DNA of 64,000 nucleotides. It comes from Clostridiales bacterium. GTDB taxonomy: Bacteria; Bacillota; Clostridia; Christensenellales; Aristaeellaceae. Shown here piece after piece: positions 40,984-49,808 of the stretch. The stretch lies in contig SVGM01000014.1 of assembly GCA_015056365.1 (NCBI GenBank), forward strand, positions 1 to 64,000. Reading direction: 5' to 3'. A program made the position numbers and the translations under genes. Position 1 is the stretch's first letter. Every line of letters begins with the position of its first letter. The notes below the pieces were generated by a model that saw only the letters and a list, made by a program, of their open reading frames with translations, was not told the DNA's origin and searched no databases.

Positions 40984-42459
40984 ATGACGGAGCTGGAATT
41001 TTTGAAACTGAGCAAGCCGCAGAAAATCGGCTATCAGCTGCTTCAGTTCTTTGCCGGACTGCCGGGCAGGCTGTGGGGCGGACTGAAGAAACTGGGCATG
41101 TTCTTTGTCAATCTGGCAGTTAAGCTGTGGGATGAGATCAAGGACATCTGCCTGACCTTCAAAGATGGCGATTGGAAAACCCGCCTTTCCTATGTGGTGA
41201 TGGGCTTCGGCTCTGCCGCCAGAGGACAGGTTTTCCGCGGGATTCTGTTCTTCCTTTTCCAGACGGTCTTCAATATGTACATGATCTTCTTTGGCGGCGC
41301 CTACCTGGCCAAGTTCGGCACGCTGGGTACGGTGGAAACCACCAAAGTGAACCGCAAGACCGTGTACGGCGATAACAGTTTTCTCATTTTGCTCTACGGT
41401 ATTCTGACCATTTTCTTTATTATTGCTGCTATCTATACCTGGCGGGTGAACATCAAGCAGAACAAGGTGTCTGAGCAGATTCTCAAATCGGGCAAGAAGC
41501 TCAAGGGCGCCAAGGATGACATTGCGGCGCTGGCGGATACTCAGTTCCACAAGACGCTGCTGTCCCTGCCTATGATCGGTATCTTCCTGTTCACCATTGT
41601 GCCCATCATTTTCATGGTTTTGGTGGCCTTTACCAACTACGACTATCAGCACCAGTCTCCAGCCAAGCTGTTTACCTGGGTCGGACTTGAGAACTTCAGA
41701 ACCCTACTTTCGCCGGACAGTGCCAGCTACGGCAACACCTTCGGCCAGGTGCTTCTGTGGACGCTGATCTGGGCGTTCTTTGCCACCTTCCTCAATTACT
41801 TCCTGGGCATGCTGGTGGCCATCATGATCAACAAAAAGGGCATCAAGCTCAAGAAGATGTGGCGTACCATCTTCGTGATGACCATCGCCATTCCCCAGTT
41901 TGTGTCCCTTTTGTATGTATCGAAGATGTTTGCCGCAGACGGCATCATCAACTCTCTGTTGATGGGCTGGGGCTGGATCAAACAGCCGCTGCCGTTCTGG
42001 ACCAATCCCAGATGGGCGCAAGTGACGGTCATCATCATCAATATCTGGATTGGTATCCCATACCTGATGCTGATCGCGACGGGTATTCTGATGAACATCC
42101 CGGCTGATCTGTATGAGTCCGCTCGCATCGACGGCGCCAACGCCATCCAGACCTATAGCCGCATCACGCTGCCCTATATGCTGTTCGTCACCGGGCCCTA
42201 CCTGCTGACCAGCTTTATCGGCAACATCAACAACTTCAACGTGATCTTCCTGCTCACCCAGGGCAAGCCCGACGTGCTGGGCAACAGCGCCGGCTCCACC
42301 GACCTGCTGATCACCTGGCTGTACGCCATGACGGTGGACAACACCAACTATAAGATGGCGGCCTGTATCGGTATTATCGTGTTTGTGGTCTGTGCGGTGA
42401 TCAACCTGGTGGTGTACAACCTGATCCCGTCTGTAAAGAACGAGGAGGATTTCCAGTAA
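40984..42459 (+). CDS. sugar ABC permease (MalF/GanP-like)
   Basis: The product is 491 aa. Compared with a minimal permease it has a ~190-residue N-terminal part with about two extra helices (GILFFLFQTVFNMYMIFFGG, FLILLYGILTIFFIIAAIY). The core has about six helices with the ATPase-coupling EAA loop ADLYESARIDGANAIQTYSR. Long N-terminal versions are common in clostridial maltose-type permeases. The ribosome-binding site is weak (no GGAGG), again pointing to low expression relative to the binding protein. Its stop overlaps the next start by one base. Confidence 0.92.
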   Translation: MTELEFLKLSKPQKIGYQLLQFFAGLPGRLWGGLKKLGMFFVNLAVKLWDEIKDICLTFKDGDWKTRLSYVVMGFGSAARGQVFRGILFFLFQTVFNMYMIFFGGAYLAKFGTLGTVETTKVNRKTVYGDNSFLILLYGILTIFFIIAAIYTWRVNIKQNKVSEQILKSGKKLKGAKDDIAALADTQFHKTLLSLPMIGIFLFTIVPIIFMVLVAFTNYDYQHQSPAKLFTWVGLENFRTLLSPDSASYGNTFGQVLLWTLIWAFFATFLNYFLGMLVAIMINKKGIKLKKMWRTIFVMTIAIPQFVSLLYVSKMFAADGIINSLLMGWGWIKQPLPFWTNPRWAQVTVIIINIWIGIPYLMLIATGILMNIPADLYESARIDGANAIQTYSRITLPYMLFVTGPYLLTSFIGNINNFNVIFLLTQGKPDVLGNSAGSTDLLITWLYAMTVDNTNYKMAACIGIIVFVVCAVINLVVYNLIPSVKNEEDFQ

Positions 42460-43391
42460 TGGCCAGAGAGAAAGCAATTCCGGAAGTCGATATCGTCGTT
42501 GACGAGGAAAAAGGCGTTATCCGTGAGGTAAAACCGGTCAACTACCGCTCCAAGAGTGCTCACGAGCGCCGGGTGAACCGGGGCATTTATGCCATCTTGA
42601 TCATCATGAGCATCATCTGGCTGTGCCCGTTTGTGTTTTTGGTGCTGCAGAGCTTCCGCTGCGAAAGCGGCGGTCAGGTCAACTACCTGATCCCCAAGCA
42701 GTTTGGCTTTGATAACTACATTTTCCTTTTCAAAGAATCGAACTTCCCCAAGTGGTATCTGAATACCTTGAGCATCGCGATGGTGTGCGCCGTGGTGCAG
42801 ACCATCATCACCCTGTCGGTGAGCTACACCTTGAGCCGTATGCGCTTCCGCGGCCGCAAGCTGATCATGAAAATGATCCTGGTGCTGGGCATGTTCCCCG
42901 GTTTCCTGACCATGATCTGCCTGTACTTCCTGCTTAAGCAGCTGGGCCTGACCCAGGCAGGCGCCATTCCCGGTCTGATCCTGATCTACTGCGCCAGCTC
43001 GGGTATGGGTTACTATATCTCCAAGGGCTTCTTTGACACCATTCCCAAATCGCTGGACGAAAGCGCCCGTATCGACGGCGCCACTCGCTTCCAGGTGTTT
43101 AAGAAGATCATCATGCCCCTGTCCAAGCCCATCGTCATCTATACCATTTTGATGGCTTTCATGGGCCCCTGGGGCGACTACGTGTTTGCTTCCTACGTGG
43201 CCTTTGGCCGAAACGAGAGCTACAACGTGGCCGTAGGTCTGTACGACTGGGTCAATACCAACGACTATCAGGGCTATTTCACCCGCTTCTGCGCAGGCGG
43301 CGTGCTGGTGGCCATTCCCATTACGGCCCTGTTCCTGGCGCTGCAGAGATACTACGTGGAAGGCGTCACCGGCGGCGCTGTAAAGGGTTAA
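42459..43391 (+). CDS. sugar ABC permease (MalG/GanQ-like)
   Basis: The product is 310 aa, with a ~35-residue charged N-terminus then six membrane helices. The EAA coupling loop is PKSLDESARIDGATRFQVFK. It forms the heterodimeric channel with the preceding gene. The start ATG shares a base with the previous TAA (TAATG), so translation is coupled. Confidence 0.93.
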   Translation: MAREKAIPEVDIVVDEEKGVIREVKPVNYRSKSAHERRVNRGIYAILIIMSIIWLCPFVFLVLQSFRCESGGQVNYLIPKQFGFDNYIFLFKESNFPKWYLNTLSIAMVCAVVQTIITLSVSYTLSRMRFRGRKLIMKMILVLGMFPGFLTMICLYFLLKQLGLTQAGAIPGLILIYCASSGMGYYISKGFFDTIPKSLDESARIDGATRFQVFKKIIMPLSKPIVIYTILMAFMGPWGDYVFASYVAFGRNESYNVAVGLYDWVNTNDYQGYFTRFCAGGVLVAIPITALFLALQRYYVEGVTGGAVKG

Positions 43392-43404
43392 GGAGGAAAG
43401 AGCA

Positions 43405-44544
43405 ATGGCAAGCGTTACCCTGAAACATATCAAGAAAATTTACGATAATAAAGTAACGGCTGTTCAGGATTTCAATCTGGAAATCCAGGACAAGGAGTTT
43501 GTGGTGTTCGTCGGCCCCTCCGGCTGCGGCAAGTCCACCACCCTGCGTATGATCGCCGGTCTGGAGGATATCTCCGAGGGCGAGCTGTTCATCGGCGATC
43601 GTCTGGTGAACGACGTGGAGCCCAAGGACCGCGACATCGCGATGGTGTTCCAGAACTACGCCCTCTATCCCCATATCACCGTGTATGAAAACCTGGCTTT
43701 CTCCCTGCGCATCCGTAAGATGAACAACGAGGAGATCCACCGCCGGGTCTGCCAGGCCGCGGATATTCTGGGCATCACTGAGTACCTGGGTCGCAAGCCC
43801 AAGGCCCTCTCCGGCGGTCAGCGTCAGCGCGTGGCCATCGGCCGTGCCATCGTGCGCGAGCCCCAGGTGTTCCTGATGGACGAACCGCTGAGTAACCTGG
43901 ACGCCAAGCTGCGCAACCAGATGCGCGCCGAGATCATCCTCCTGCGCAAGCGCCTGGACACCACCTTCATCTACGTTACCCATGACCAGACTGAGGCCAT
44001 GACCCTGGGCGACCGCATCGTGATTATGAAGGACGGCTTCATCCAGCAGGTCGGCACGCCCCAGGAAGTGTTCGAGACCCCCCACAACCTGTTTGTTGCC
44101 GGCTTCATCGGTAGCCCCCAGATGAACATCTTCGAAGCGGAACTGACCCGTGACGGCGACGTGTACAGCGTGGAGGTGCAGGGCATGAAACTGCAGCTGG
44201 AAGGAGATCGCGCTGTCTGCCTGCGTGAGCGCAATGTGCAGAGCCAGAAGGTGCTGCTGGGCGTGCGCCCCGAACACGTGAGCATCCGCTTCGATGGCGG
44301 CGAGAATGCTGTCTCCGGTACGGTCACCGTCAACGAAATGATGGGCAGCGAGCTGCACCTGCACGTGGCCGCAGGCGCTGAGAAGAACGTCATTCTCCGC
44401 GTGCCCACCATCGATCTCACCCCCGAGCAGCGCGCCAGCCTGAACGCCGGCAATCAGCTGAACTTCAGCTTTGCCAGCAAGGTGGTGCAGCTGTTTGATC
44501 CCGAAACGGAACAGAGCCTGCTGTGGGGCGGCGCCGCTGAGTGA
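43405..44544 (+). CDS. carbohydrate importer ATPase (MsmK/UgpC/MsmX-like)
   Basis: The product is 379 aa. The N-terminal ABC domain has Walker A GPSGCGKST, signature LSGGQRQR and Walker B VFLMDEPLSNLD. After about residue 240 comes the C-terminal OB-type regulatory domain of the MalK family (GVRPEHVSIRF). In many Bacillota one such ATPase serves several sugar importers. Here it is linked to a MalEFG set, 13 nt after the permease stop, with AAGGAGG upstream. Confidence 0.94.
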   Translation: MASVTLKHIKKIYDNKVTAVQDFNLEIQDKEFVVFVGPSGCGKSTTLRMIAGLEDISEGELFIGDRLVNDVEPKDRDIAMVFQNYALYPHITVYENLAFSLRIRKMNNEEIHRRVCQAADILGITEYLGRKPKALSGGQRQRVAIGRAIVREPQVFLMDEPLSNLDAKLRNQMRAEIILLRKRLDTTFIYVTHDQTEAMTLGDRIVIMKDGFIQQVGTPQEVFETPHNLFVAGFIGSPQMNIFEAELTRDGDVYSVEVQGMKLQLEGDRAVCLRERNVQSQKVLLGVRPEHVSIRFDGGENAVSGTVTVNEMMGSELHLHVAAGAEKNVILRVPTIDLTPEQRASLNAGNQLNFSFASKVVQLFDPETEQSLLWGGAAE

Positions 44545-44598
44545 TGCAGCCCAGGAGCACAATCTCTGCTCAGGCATCAACCATACCAGCGACTCATC

Positions 44599-44635
44599 AG
44601 CCGCAGGAAGCCGGGTACCGGCTCCCTGCGGCTTT
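44599..44635 (+). terminator. terminator of the transporter operon
   Basis: AGCCGCAGG-a-AGCCGG pairs with CCGGCT-c-CCTGCGGCT around GTA, then TTGCTG. Confidence 0.75.
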
Positions 44636-44653
44636 GCTGTATGCGGCATCCGA

Positions 44654-44683
44654 TTGACAGGGGCGAAACGGCCGTGCTACCAT
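44654..44683 (+). promoter_or_regulatory. promoter of the zinc-ribbon protein gene
   Basis: Consensus TTGACA (44654-44659), 18-nt spacer, TACCAT (44678-44683). Confidence 0.65.
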
Positions 44684-44714
44684 AATGAATAGAGAACCTT
44701 CATGGAGGATCGTT

Positions 44715-45410
44715 ATGTCCGAAAGAATTTGTCCCCACTGCAAACGCGCTGCGGAAGTAACCCAGGCGGCTTTTTGTCCCTTTTGTGGCAGCCCGCTGGA
44801 GGTCATCACCAGCCGGGAGCTGCCCAGGGAGGCTGCGGAGCTGCTCAGACGGGCAGATCAGCAGGAAAATGTCAAAAAGAAGCTGAAACTGCTCAGGCAG
44901 GCGCAGCAGGAATATCCCGGCTGGCTGGAGATCGAGGAAGAGATACTCTTTCAGGGGAAACTGCCGGAAAAACCGCCGATTACGTTGGATTTTTCCTGTA
45001 TCAAGTCCCATTTGCTGCATATGTACCTGACCCCGGAGGCGTTTACCGCTGAGACCATGGCGGACATGCGGCAGGAGCTGTTCCATCATCCCCAGCTGAT
45101 GGTCTGTCTGGAACTGGCGGAATCCAAAGACGCGTATATGCGCCATTATCTGAAACGGCTCTCCCGGGAGTTCATTCAGATCTTCCTCTTTGGCAGCAGT
45201 CAGTATATGCCCACCCTGCTGGGTATCCGACTGGAGCGCAAGCCGGAGAGGGCGCTGGCAGAACCGGCGGCCAAGGTGCTGCGCGGGATCCGCAGCGACA
45301 GTGAACTGACGGCGGAGGAGCTGGAGATGCTCTATCGGGCATTTGAGGAGGCTTTCTCGCAGGAAGTGGGCGGAAACCTGCAGTATTTGAGGAAATGCAT
45401 GGAGGGATGA
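44715..45410 (+). CDS. uncharacterised zinc-ribbon protein
   Basis: The product is 231 aa. Residues 6-24 form a treble/zinc ribbon (CPHC ... CPFCG, Cys 6, 9, 21, 24). The remainder is predicted mostly helical, with a charged RRADQQENVKKKLKLLRQAQ stretch that may be coiled, a TPEAFTAETMADMRQEL region, a REFIQIFLFGSSQ segment and a C-terminal helical EELEMLYRAFEEAF. No signal peptide, no membrane helix, no recognised enzyme motif. GGAGG precedes ATG 44715. It has its own promoter and lies between the sugar transporter and the sensor genes. I do not recognise the family. Confidence 0.75.
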   Translation: MSERICPHCKRAAEVTQAAFCPFCGSPLEVITSRELPREAAELLRRADQQENVKKKLKLLRQAQQEYPGWLEIEEEILFQGKLPEKPPITLDFSCIKSHLLHMYLTPEAFTAETMADMRQELFHHPQLMVCLELAESKDAYMRHYLKRLSREFIQIFLFGSSQYMPTLLGIRLERKPERALAEPAAKVLRGIRSDSELTAEELEMLYRAFEEAFSQEVGGNLQYLRKCMEG

Positions 45411-45480
45411 ACCGCACGCGTTGCCTTGCCGCAAGGCGGAAAAGCGGCTGAGATCACATGCGGTCAGCCCTGTTTGATGG

Positions 45481-45509
45481 TTGTCCTCAGGCACGAAAAA
45501 AGGTATAAT
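45481..45509 (+). promoter_or_regulatory. promoter of the AraC-type response regulator gene
   Basis: TTGTCC (45481-45486), 17-nt spacer, TATAAT (45504-45509). Confidence 0.65.
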
Positions 45510-45562
45510 GAACCCATCAGAATCGTTTTTTCGGGAAAGATCGCAGAAAGGAGGCAGAACGG

Positions 45563-47152
45563 TTGTATCAGATTTTTGTGGTGGAGGATGAACTGCTTAT
45601 CCGCCAGAGCATTCGCAATGTGATCGAAAGCATGCCGGGACCGTTTGCCTTCTGCGGCGAGGCTTCCGATGGAGAAATGGCGCTGTCCATGATGCAGGAT
45701 CTGATGCCGGATATCGTGCTGACGGACATCCGCATGCCTTTTTTGGATGGCTTTGAGCTCATCCGCCATGCCAAGGCCATGATGCCCTGGCTGAAGATCA
45801 TTATCATCAGCGGCTATGGAGACTTTGAATCCGCACAGAAGGCGATTACCCTCGGCGTGGATCAGTATCTGCTCAAACCGATCCGTCCGGCGGAGTTGAC
45901 CCGGGCGATTGAGGATATGGCCCGGCAGATCGAAGAGGGCAAAGCAAAGAGCGTGCTGCCCCATGGCTATGATCACGACGAGGTGCAGCACGCGCTCCGG
46001 CAGCACTTTATGCAGCAGTTGCTCTACGGCGGCCTGGATACCAGCACTTTGCTGGAGCGCGCCCGTGCGCTGCAGCTGGATCTGGTCAGACCCTATTACC
46101 AGCTGGTGCTGTTCAGCCTGGGTTCGGAGGAGCTGGATCATCAGCGTTCCCGAATCGCTATCGAAAACCTGATGGAACAGCAAAATCTGCCGCTGTACTA
46201 TTTCGGCGAGGCCAATCAGCTCACCGTGCTCTGCTATGGTCAGGATACGGAGATCCTCAGCGAGCAGGTGTATCAGTTCATCAATATCCTCCGGCACGAA
46301 ATGAAAGAGATCTGCCCCACCATCACCACGGTGGTGGGCAACGTGGTGCAGCGTCTCAGCGGAGTGTGCCGGGCATACAACACGGCTGCCAACCTGCTCA
46401 AGAAGGTCTACGGAGTCTCGCTGGGTCAGGTGGTGGACGTGAACGATACCGCGCAGATCGCAGCGGAAATGATCGAGCTGGGCAATCCCTTTGGGGAGGC
46501 GTTTCAACAAAAGCTGCAGTATGCCTCTGCCAAGGACGTACCCGAGCTGGTGGATGAGGTGCTTGACAGCCCGGAAGGCAGCCAGTTCAACAGCATGCTC
46601 ATGCGATACTATGCACTCATCGACATTCTGAAAATGACCGTGCAGCAGATCGCCAAGGCCACGCCCGGCGCAGATGCCAAGGATATCGCCACAAAAATAA
46701 GCGGCCAGCACGACATTTTTTCCGCGTCAGGCCGCAAGGATACGTTCCGCCAAACGGCGGTGGAGCTGCTTACGCAGGCTGTGAGCATGAAGCAGGAGAA
46801 TCTCACCGGCATCAGATACAGCCACGTGATCAGCCGAGCTGAAAAGTATGTGGCGGAAAACTTCTGCGACCCCAATATTTCGCTCATTAGCGTTGCCAAG
46901 TATGTGGGGCTTAGCTCAGCGCATTTCAGTACTGTGTTTTCTCAGACGCTGGGGCGGTCGTTTATCAACTACCTGACCGCCATGCGCATTGAGCGCGCCA
47001 AAGAACTGCTGGCATCCACCAATATGAAGCTTTCCAATATTGCCATGGAGATCGGCTACAACGAGCCGAACTATTTCAGCCATGTGTTCCGAAAGCTGGA
47101 GGGCATCACGCCCAAGGAGTACCGCAACCGCACCCAGCAGGCGGATCAGTAA
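45563..47152 (+). CDS. response regulator with AraC-type DNA-binding domain (YesN family)
   Basis: The product is 529 aa. The receiver domain has VVEDELLIR acidic residues, the phospho-acceptor Asp55 in DIVLTDIRMP and the Lys in YLLKPIRP. A long middle helical region (about 130-420) follows, then two helix-turn-helix units of the AraC family (SLISVAKYVGLSSAHFSTVF, and NYFSHVFRKLEGITPKEYR). The start is TTG at 45563, 8 nt after AAAGGAGG. Its partner kinase is on the opposite strand and converges on it. The likely targets are the YtfQRT-YjfF-like genes nearby. Confidence 0.93.
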   Translation: MYQIFVVEDELLIRQSIRNVIESMPGPFAFCGEASDGEMALSMMQDLMPDIVLTDIRMPFLDGFELIRHAKAMMPWLKIIIISGYGDFESAQKAITLGVDQYLLKPIRPAELTRAIEDMARQIEEGKAKSVLPHGYDHDEVQHALRQHFMQQLLYGGLDTSTLLERARALQLDLVRPYYQLVLFSLGSEELDHQRSRIAIENLMEQQNLPLYYFGEANQLTVLCYGQDTEILSEQVYQFINILRHEMKEICPTITTVVGNVVQRLSGVCRAYNTAANLLKKVYGVSLGQVVDVNDTAQIAAEMIELGNPFGEAFQQKLQYASAKDVPELVDEVLDSPEGSQFNSMLMRYYALIDILKMTVQQIAKATPGADAKDIATKISGQHDIFSASGRKDTFRQTAVELLTQAVSMKQENLTGIRYSHVISRAEKYVAENFCDPNISLISVAKYVGLSSAHFSTVFSQTLGRSFINYLTAMRIERAKELLASTNMKLSNIAMEIGYNEPNYFSHVFRKLEGITPKEYRNRTQQADQ

Positions 47153-48120
47153 CCCCGGCTGTCCATGATGGACTGGGTGATGGTTTCGGTATCGAAGGAG
47201 CCTTCCTCTACATAGGTGAGCTTGGGCGGCTTGGCGCCGGCCTCCAGCCGCTGGATCAGGGCTTCCACACGGGGGCCGTGCAGCGGATTGCATTCCACGT
47301 CAAAGCTAATCTCCCCATTCATGACCATCTCCAGCGCGGTATGGCTGGCGTCGAAGGAAATGATGGTCACGTCCTTGCCCGGCGTCAGCCCGGCGTTTTT
47401 CAGGGCGTCAATGGCGCCGTAGGCCATGTTGTCGTTCTCGGAGAAAATCAAATCAAACTGCATTCCATCGGCCAGGAGAGCTTCCACCAGCTCCTGGCCT
47501 TTTGCCTGCGTAAAATCGCCGGATTCCCGGTACACCAGCGTCCAGTCCGGATGGGATGACAGGCCTTCGTTCAGGCCGGCGGTGCGGCCGATCTGGGCGG
47601 AGGAACCAATGTTTCCCTGCAGGTGTACAATGCGCAGGGGCTTGTCGCCGAAGTGCTGATCCATCCAGCGCACGGCGGTCCGGCCTTCGTTGAGGAAGTC
47701 CGAGCCCACCCAGCAGTTGAACAGGCTGTCGTCAGATATTTCGATCATTCGGTCCACCAGAATGACGGGGATCCCGGCTGCCTTGGCTTCAGCCAGCACC
47801 GTATCCCAGCCTTTTTCCGTGGTGGGCGCCAGCACGATATAGTCCACCCCCTGGTGGATGAAGTTGCGGATGGCGGTGATCTGCCGCTCCTGCTTTTGCT
47901 GGGCGTCGTCGATGATCAGGCGGTAGCCGTTTTCTTCGGAAAGGGCTTCCTGCATGCTTTTGGTGTTGGCATTGCGCCAGTCGCTTTCCGCACCCACCTG
48001 GGAGAAGCCTACCACGATAAAGTCCTCGTAGGGCTCGTCCGCAGGGGAAGGTGCCGGGGCACAGGCGGCAAGGGACAGGATGAGCAGCAGGCAGATGATG
48101 AGAAGAATACGTTTCATCAC
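47146..48120 (-). CDS. ribose/galactofuranose-type sugar-binding lipoprotein linked to a sensor kinase
   Basis: The product is 324 aa. The signal peptide ends in a clear lipobox (LSLAAC, Cys at residue 20), so it is membrane-anchored outside the cell. The mature domain is periplasmic-binding-protein type I, with VVGFSQVGAESDWRNANTKS, DDAQQKQERQITAIRNFI and FDLIFSENDNMAYGAIDALK, closely resembling YtfQ-type furanose binders. It overlaps the kinase stop by 4 nt, so it is probably a sensory rather than a transport binding protein. A separate transport paralogue is encoded at 49809. Its last codons overlap the end of the convergent regulator gene by 7 nt. Confidence 0.88.
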   Translation of the reverse strand: MMKRILLIICLLLILSLAACAPAPSPADEPYEDFIVVGFSQVGAESDWRNANTKSMQEALSEENGYRLIIDDAQQKQERQITAIRNFIHQGVDYIVLAPTTEKGWDTVLAEAKAAGIPVILVDRMIEISDDSLFNCWVGSDFLNEGRTAVRWMDQHFGDKPLRIVHLQGNIGSSAQIGRTAGLNEGLSSHPDWTLVYRESGDFTQAKGQELVEALLADGMQFDLIFSENDNMAYGAIDALKNAGLTPGKDVTIISFDASHTALEMVMNGEISFDVECNPLHGPRVEALIQRLEAGAKPPKLTYVEEGSFDTETITQSIMDSRGY

Positions 48121-49571
48121 AGGGGGATTTCCTCCTTTCCAAGGGTACGGGTCTGGGGCAGACGGATGGAAACCGTAGAACCTTTGCCGATCTGGCTTTC
48201 AAAGAACAGGCCGTAGGGCTGGCCGCAGTACAGTCGGATGCGCTTGTGCACGTTCACCAGTCCCAGACCGGTATGCCGGTCCTCGTAGATGCCGGCTTGC
48301 AGGACTCTCACCTGTTCCTCGTCCATACCGGCGCCGTTGTCGGTCACCTTGAGCAGCAGGTCGTCGCCGTCCGCTTCGCCGGTGACGGTGATGGTGCCCA
48401 TGCCCCGGCGGTTCTTGATGCCGTGGTACAGGGCGTTTTCCACCAGCGGCTGCAGGATCAGCTTGGGTACGCGGCAGTCCAGCAGCTCGTCCGGGATGTG
48501 GATCTCGTAGCGCAGGATATCGCTGTATCGGATCTGCTGGATCTCCAGATAGCTGGTCACCTGCGTACGCTCGGCGTCCAGGCTGATAATATCCTCGCCC
48601 TTGTTCAGGGAGTTGCGGAAGAAGGTGCTGAGGCTGGTGACCATGGTCACCACGTCCTCCTCGCGCTGGCTTTCGGCAAGGATGGCGATGGAGTCCAGCG
48701 TATTATAGAGGAAGTGAGGATTGATCTGCGCCTGCAGCAGCTCAAGCTCTGCATGATGCAGGGATTTCTGGTCCTGGATCTGTTTGGCCATCAGTGCATC
48801 CACGCGCCGGGCCATTTCGTTAAAGCCGCTGTCCAAGGTTTGCAGCTCGGTGATGTGGGTCTCCAGGGGCGCGCTGGTAAAGTCGCCTTCACCAAACTGC
48901 TGCGCCTTGCGGGAAAGGGCGCTGATAGGCTCGGTGATGCGCTTGGTGACCCGAACGGAATACCATACCATGGCCAGCGCCAAAAGCGCGCCGCCGGCCA
49001 CCACGCCGATGATGACCGCCGTCACCTGCGTGGTGATCCAGCGCTGCAGGCGCGCCATCTCGCGCACCTCGTCGTCGATAAAGTCGTGCATATAGGTCTC
49101 GATCAGCTTGGTCAGACCCGTCTCGCCGCGGATATTGCGTTCCAATAGCTCCATGCGCTGGTCATAGGAATCCTCCAGGGCGATCCGCTCCATGTAGGTG
49201 CGCAGATTGTCGCACATATCCAGCATGCTCTGTACACGCCAGCGGTTGTCACGCAGCGTGGTGGTGGTTTCCAGGCGCTTGAGCACGCTTACTGCGTCGT
49301 CCAGAACGTCCATGGGCAGTTCCTCAAGAGAGGTGGCGCTGCGGGGACGGATGACATGGTTATACATGCTGGAATCCAGCATGGTTTTGAATTCCTTGTT
49401 GAAGTCTGCGGCAGTATTGGCGCTTTGCAGAACGCCGCTGTATTGGCTGTTGATGGACAGGAGCATCACAATCAGCACCACGATGATAGCCCCCATGACG
49501 GGCAGCACCGTGAGCAACAGCCGCTTGATCTGCTGCTCAATGCTTTGGTCAGTATAGGTTTTCTTCTTCAT
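48117..49571 (-). CDS. sensor histidine kinase (YesM/LytS-like HisKA_internal)
   Basis: The product is 484 aa. One helix is at about residues 19-41, then an extracellular helical sensor region (about 42-185), a second helix (about 187-208), a HAMP linker and a His kinase domain. The phospho-acceptor is His286 in AQINPHFLYNTLDS. The ATP site shows LQPLVENALYHGI, TDNGAGMDEE and TGLGLVNVHKRI. The sensor part could contact the sugar-binding lipoprotein encoded by the overlapping downstream gene. GAGGTG precedes the ATG; an extended -10 (TGCTATAAT) lies at 49593-49600. Confidence 0.92.
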   Translation of the reverse strand: MKKKTYTDQSIEQQIKRLLLTVLPVMGAIIVVLIVMLLSINSQYSGVLQSANTAADFNKEFKTMLDSSMYNHVIRPRSATSLEELPMDVLDDAVSVLKRLETTTTLRDNRWRVQSMLDMCDNLRTYMERIALEDSYDQRMELLERNIRGETGLTKLIETYMHDFIDDEVREMARLQRWITTQVTAVIIGVVAGGALLALAMVWYSVRVTKRITEPISALSRKAQQFGEGDFTSAPLETHITELQTLDSGFNEMARRVDALMAKQIQDQKSLHHAELELLQAQINPHFLYNTLDSIAILAESQREEDVVTMVTSLSTFFRNSLNKGEDIISLDAERTQVTSYLEIQQIRYSDILRYEIHIPDELLDCRVPKLILQPLVENALYHGIKNRRGMGTITVTGEADGDDLLLKVTDNGAGMDEEQVRVLQAGIYEDRHTGLGLVNVHKRIRLYCGQPYGLFFESQIGKGSTVSIRLPQTRTLGKEEIPL

Positions 49572-49592
49572 GGTTCACACCTCTTCAAGCGG

Positions 49593-49600
49593 ATTATAGC
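49593..49600 (-). promoter_or_regulatory. extended -10 of the kinase-lipoprotein operon
   Basis: Minus-strand TGC-TATAAT with no good -35, about 22 nt before the start codon. Confidence 0.4.
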
Positions 49601-49808
49601 ATATTTTCGCAGCAGGTGGCGGAGGGAGCAAAAAAAAGTATCAAATTTCCAAAAAATTTTTCATTTTTGGCAGGGCGTAAAAAAGAACGCTAAAAATGTT
49701 TCTAAAAAGAGAAAAAGAATTTGAATGTAATCCACTCATGATTTCATATACAATCATATCAACAAGTCCATATCAATGGACAAAGAGAAATTTGAGGAGG
49801 TAACAAGC
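49601..49808 (+). promoter_or_regulatory. AT-rich control region of the YtfQ-like operon
   Basis: It contains a CCAAAAA-N8-TTTTTGG inverted repeat (49649-49670), A/T tracts and a -10-like TACAAT (49751-49756) without a properly spaced -35. That fits a promoter needing an activator such as the adjacent AraC-type regulator. The binding site itself cannot be proven from sequence. Confidence 0.4.
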
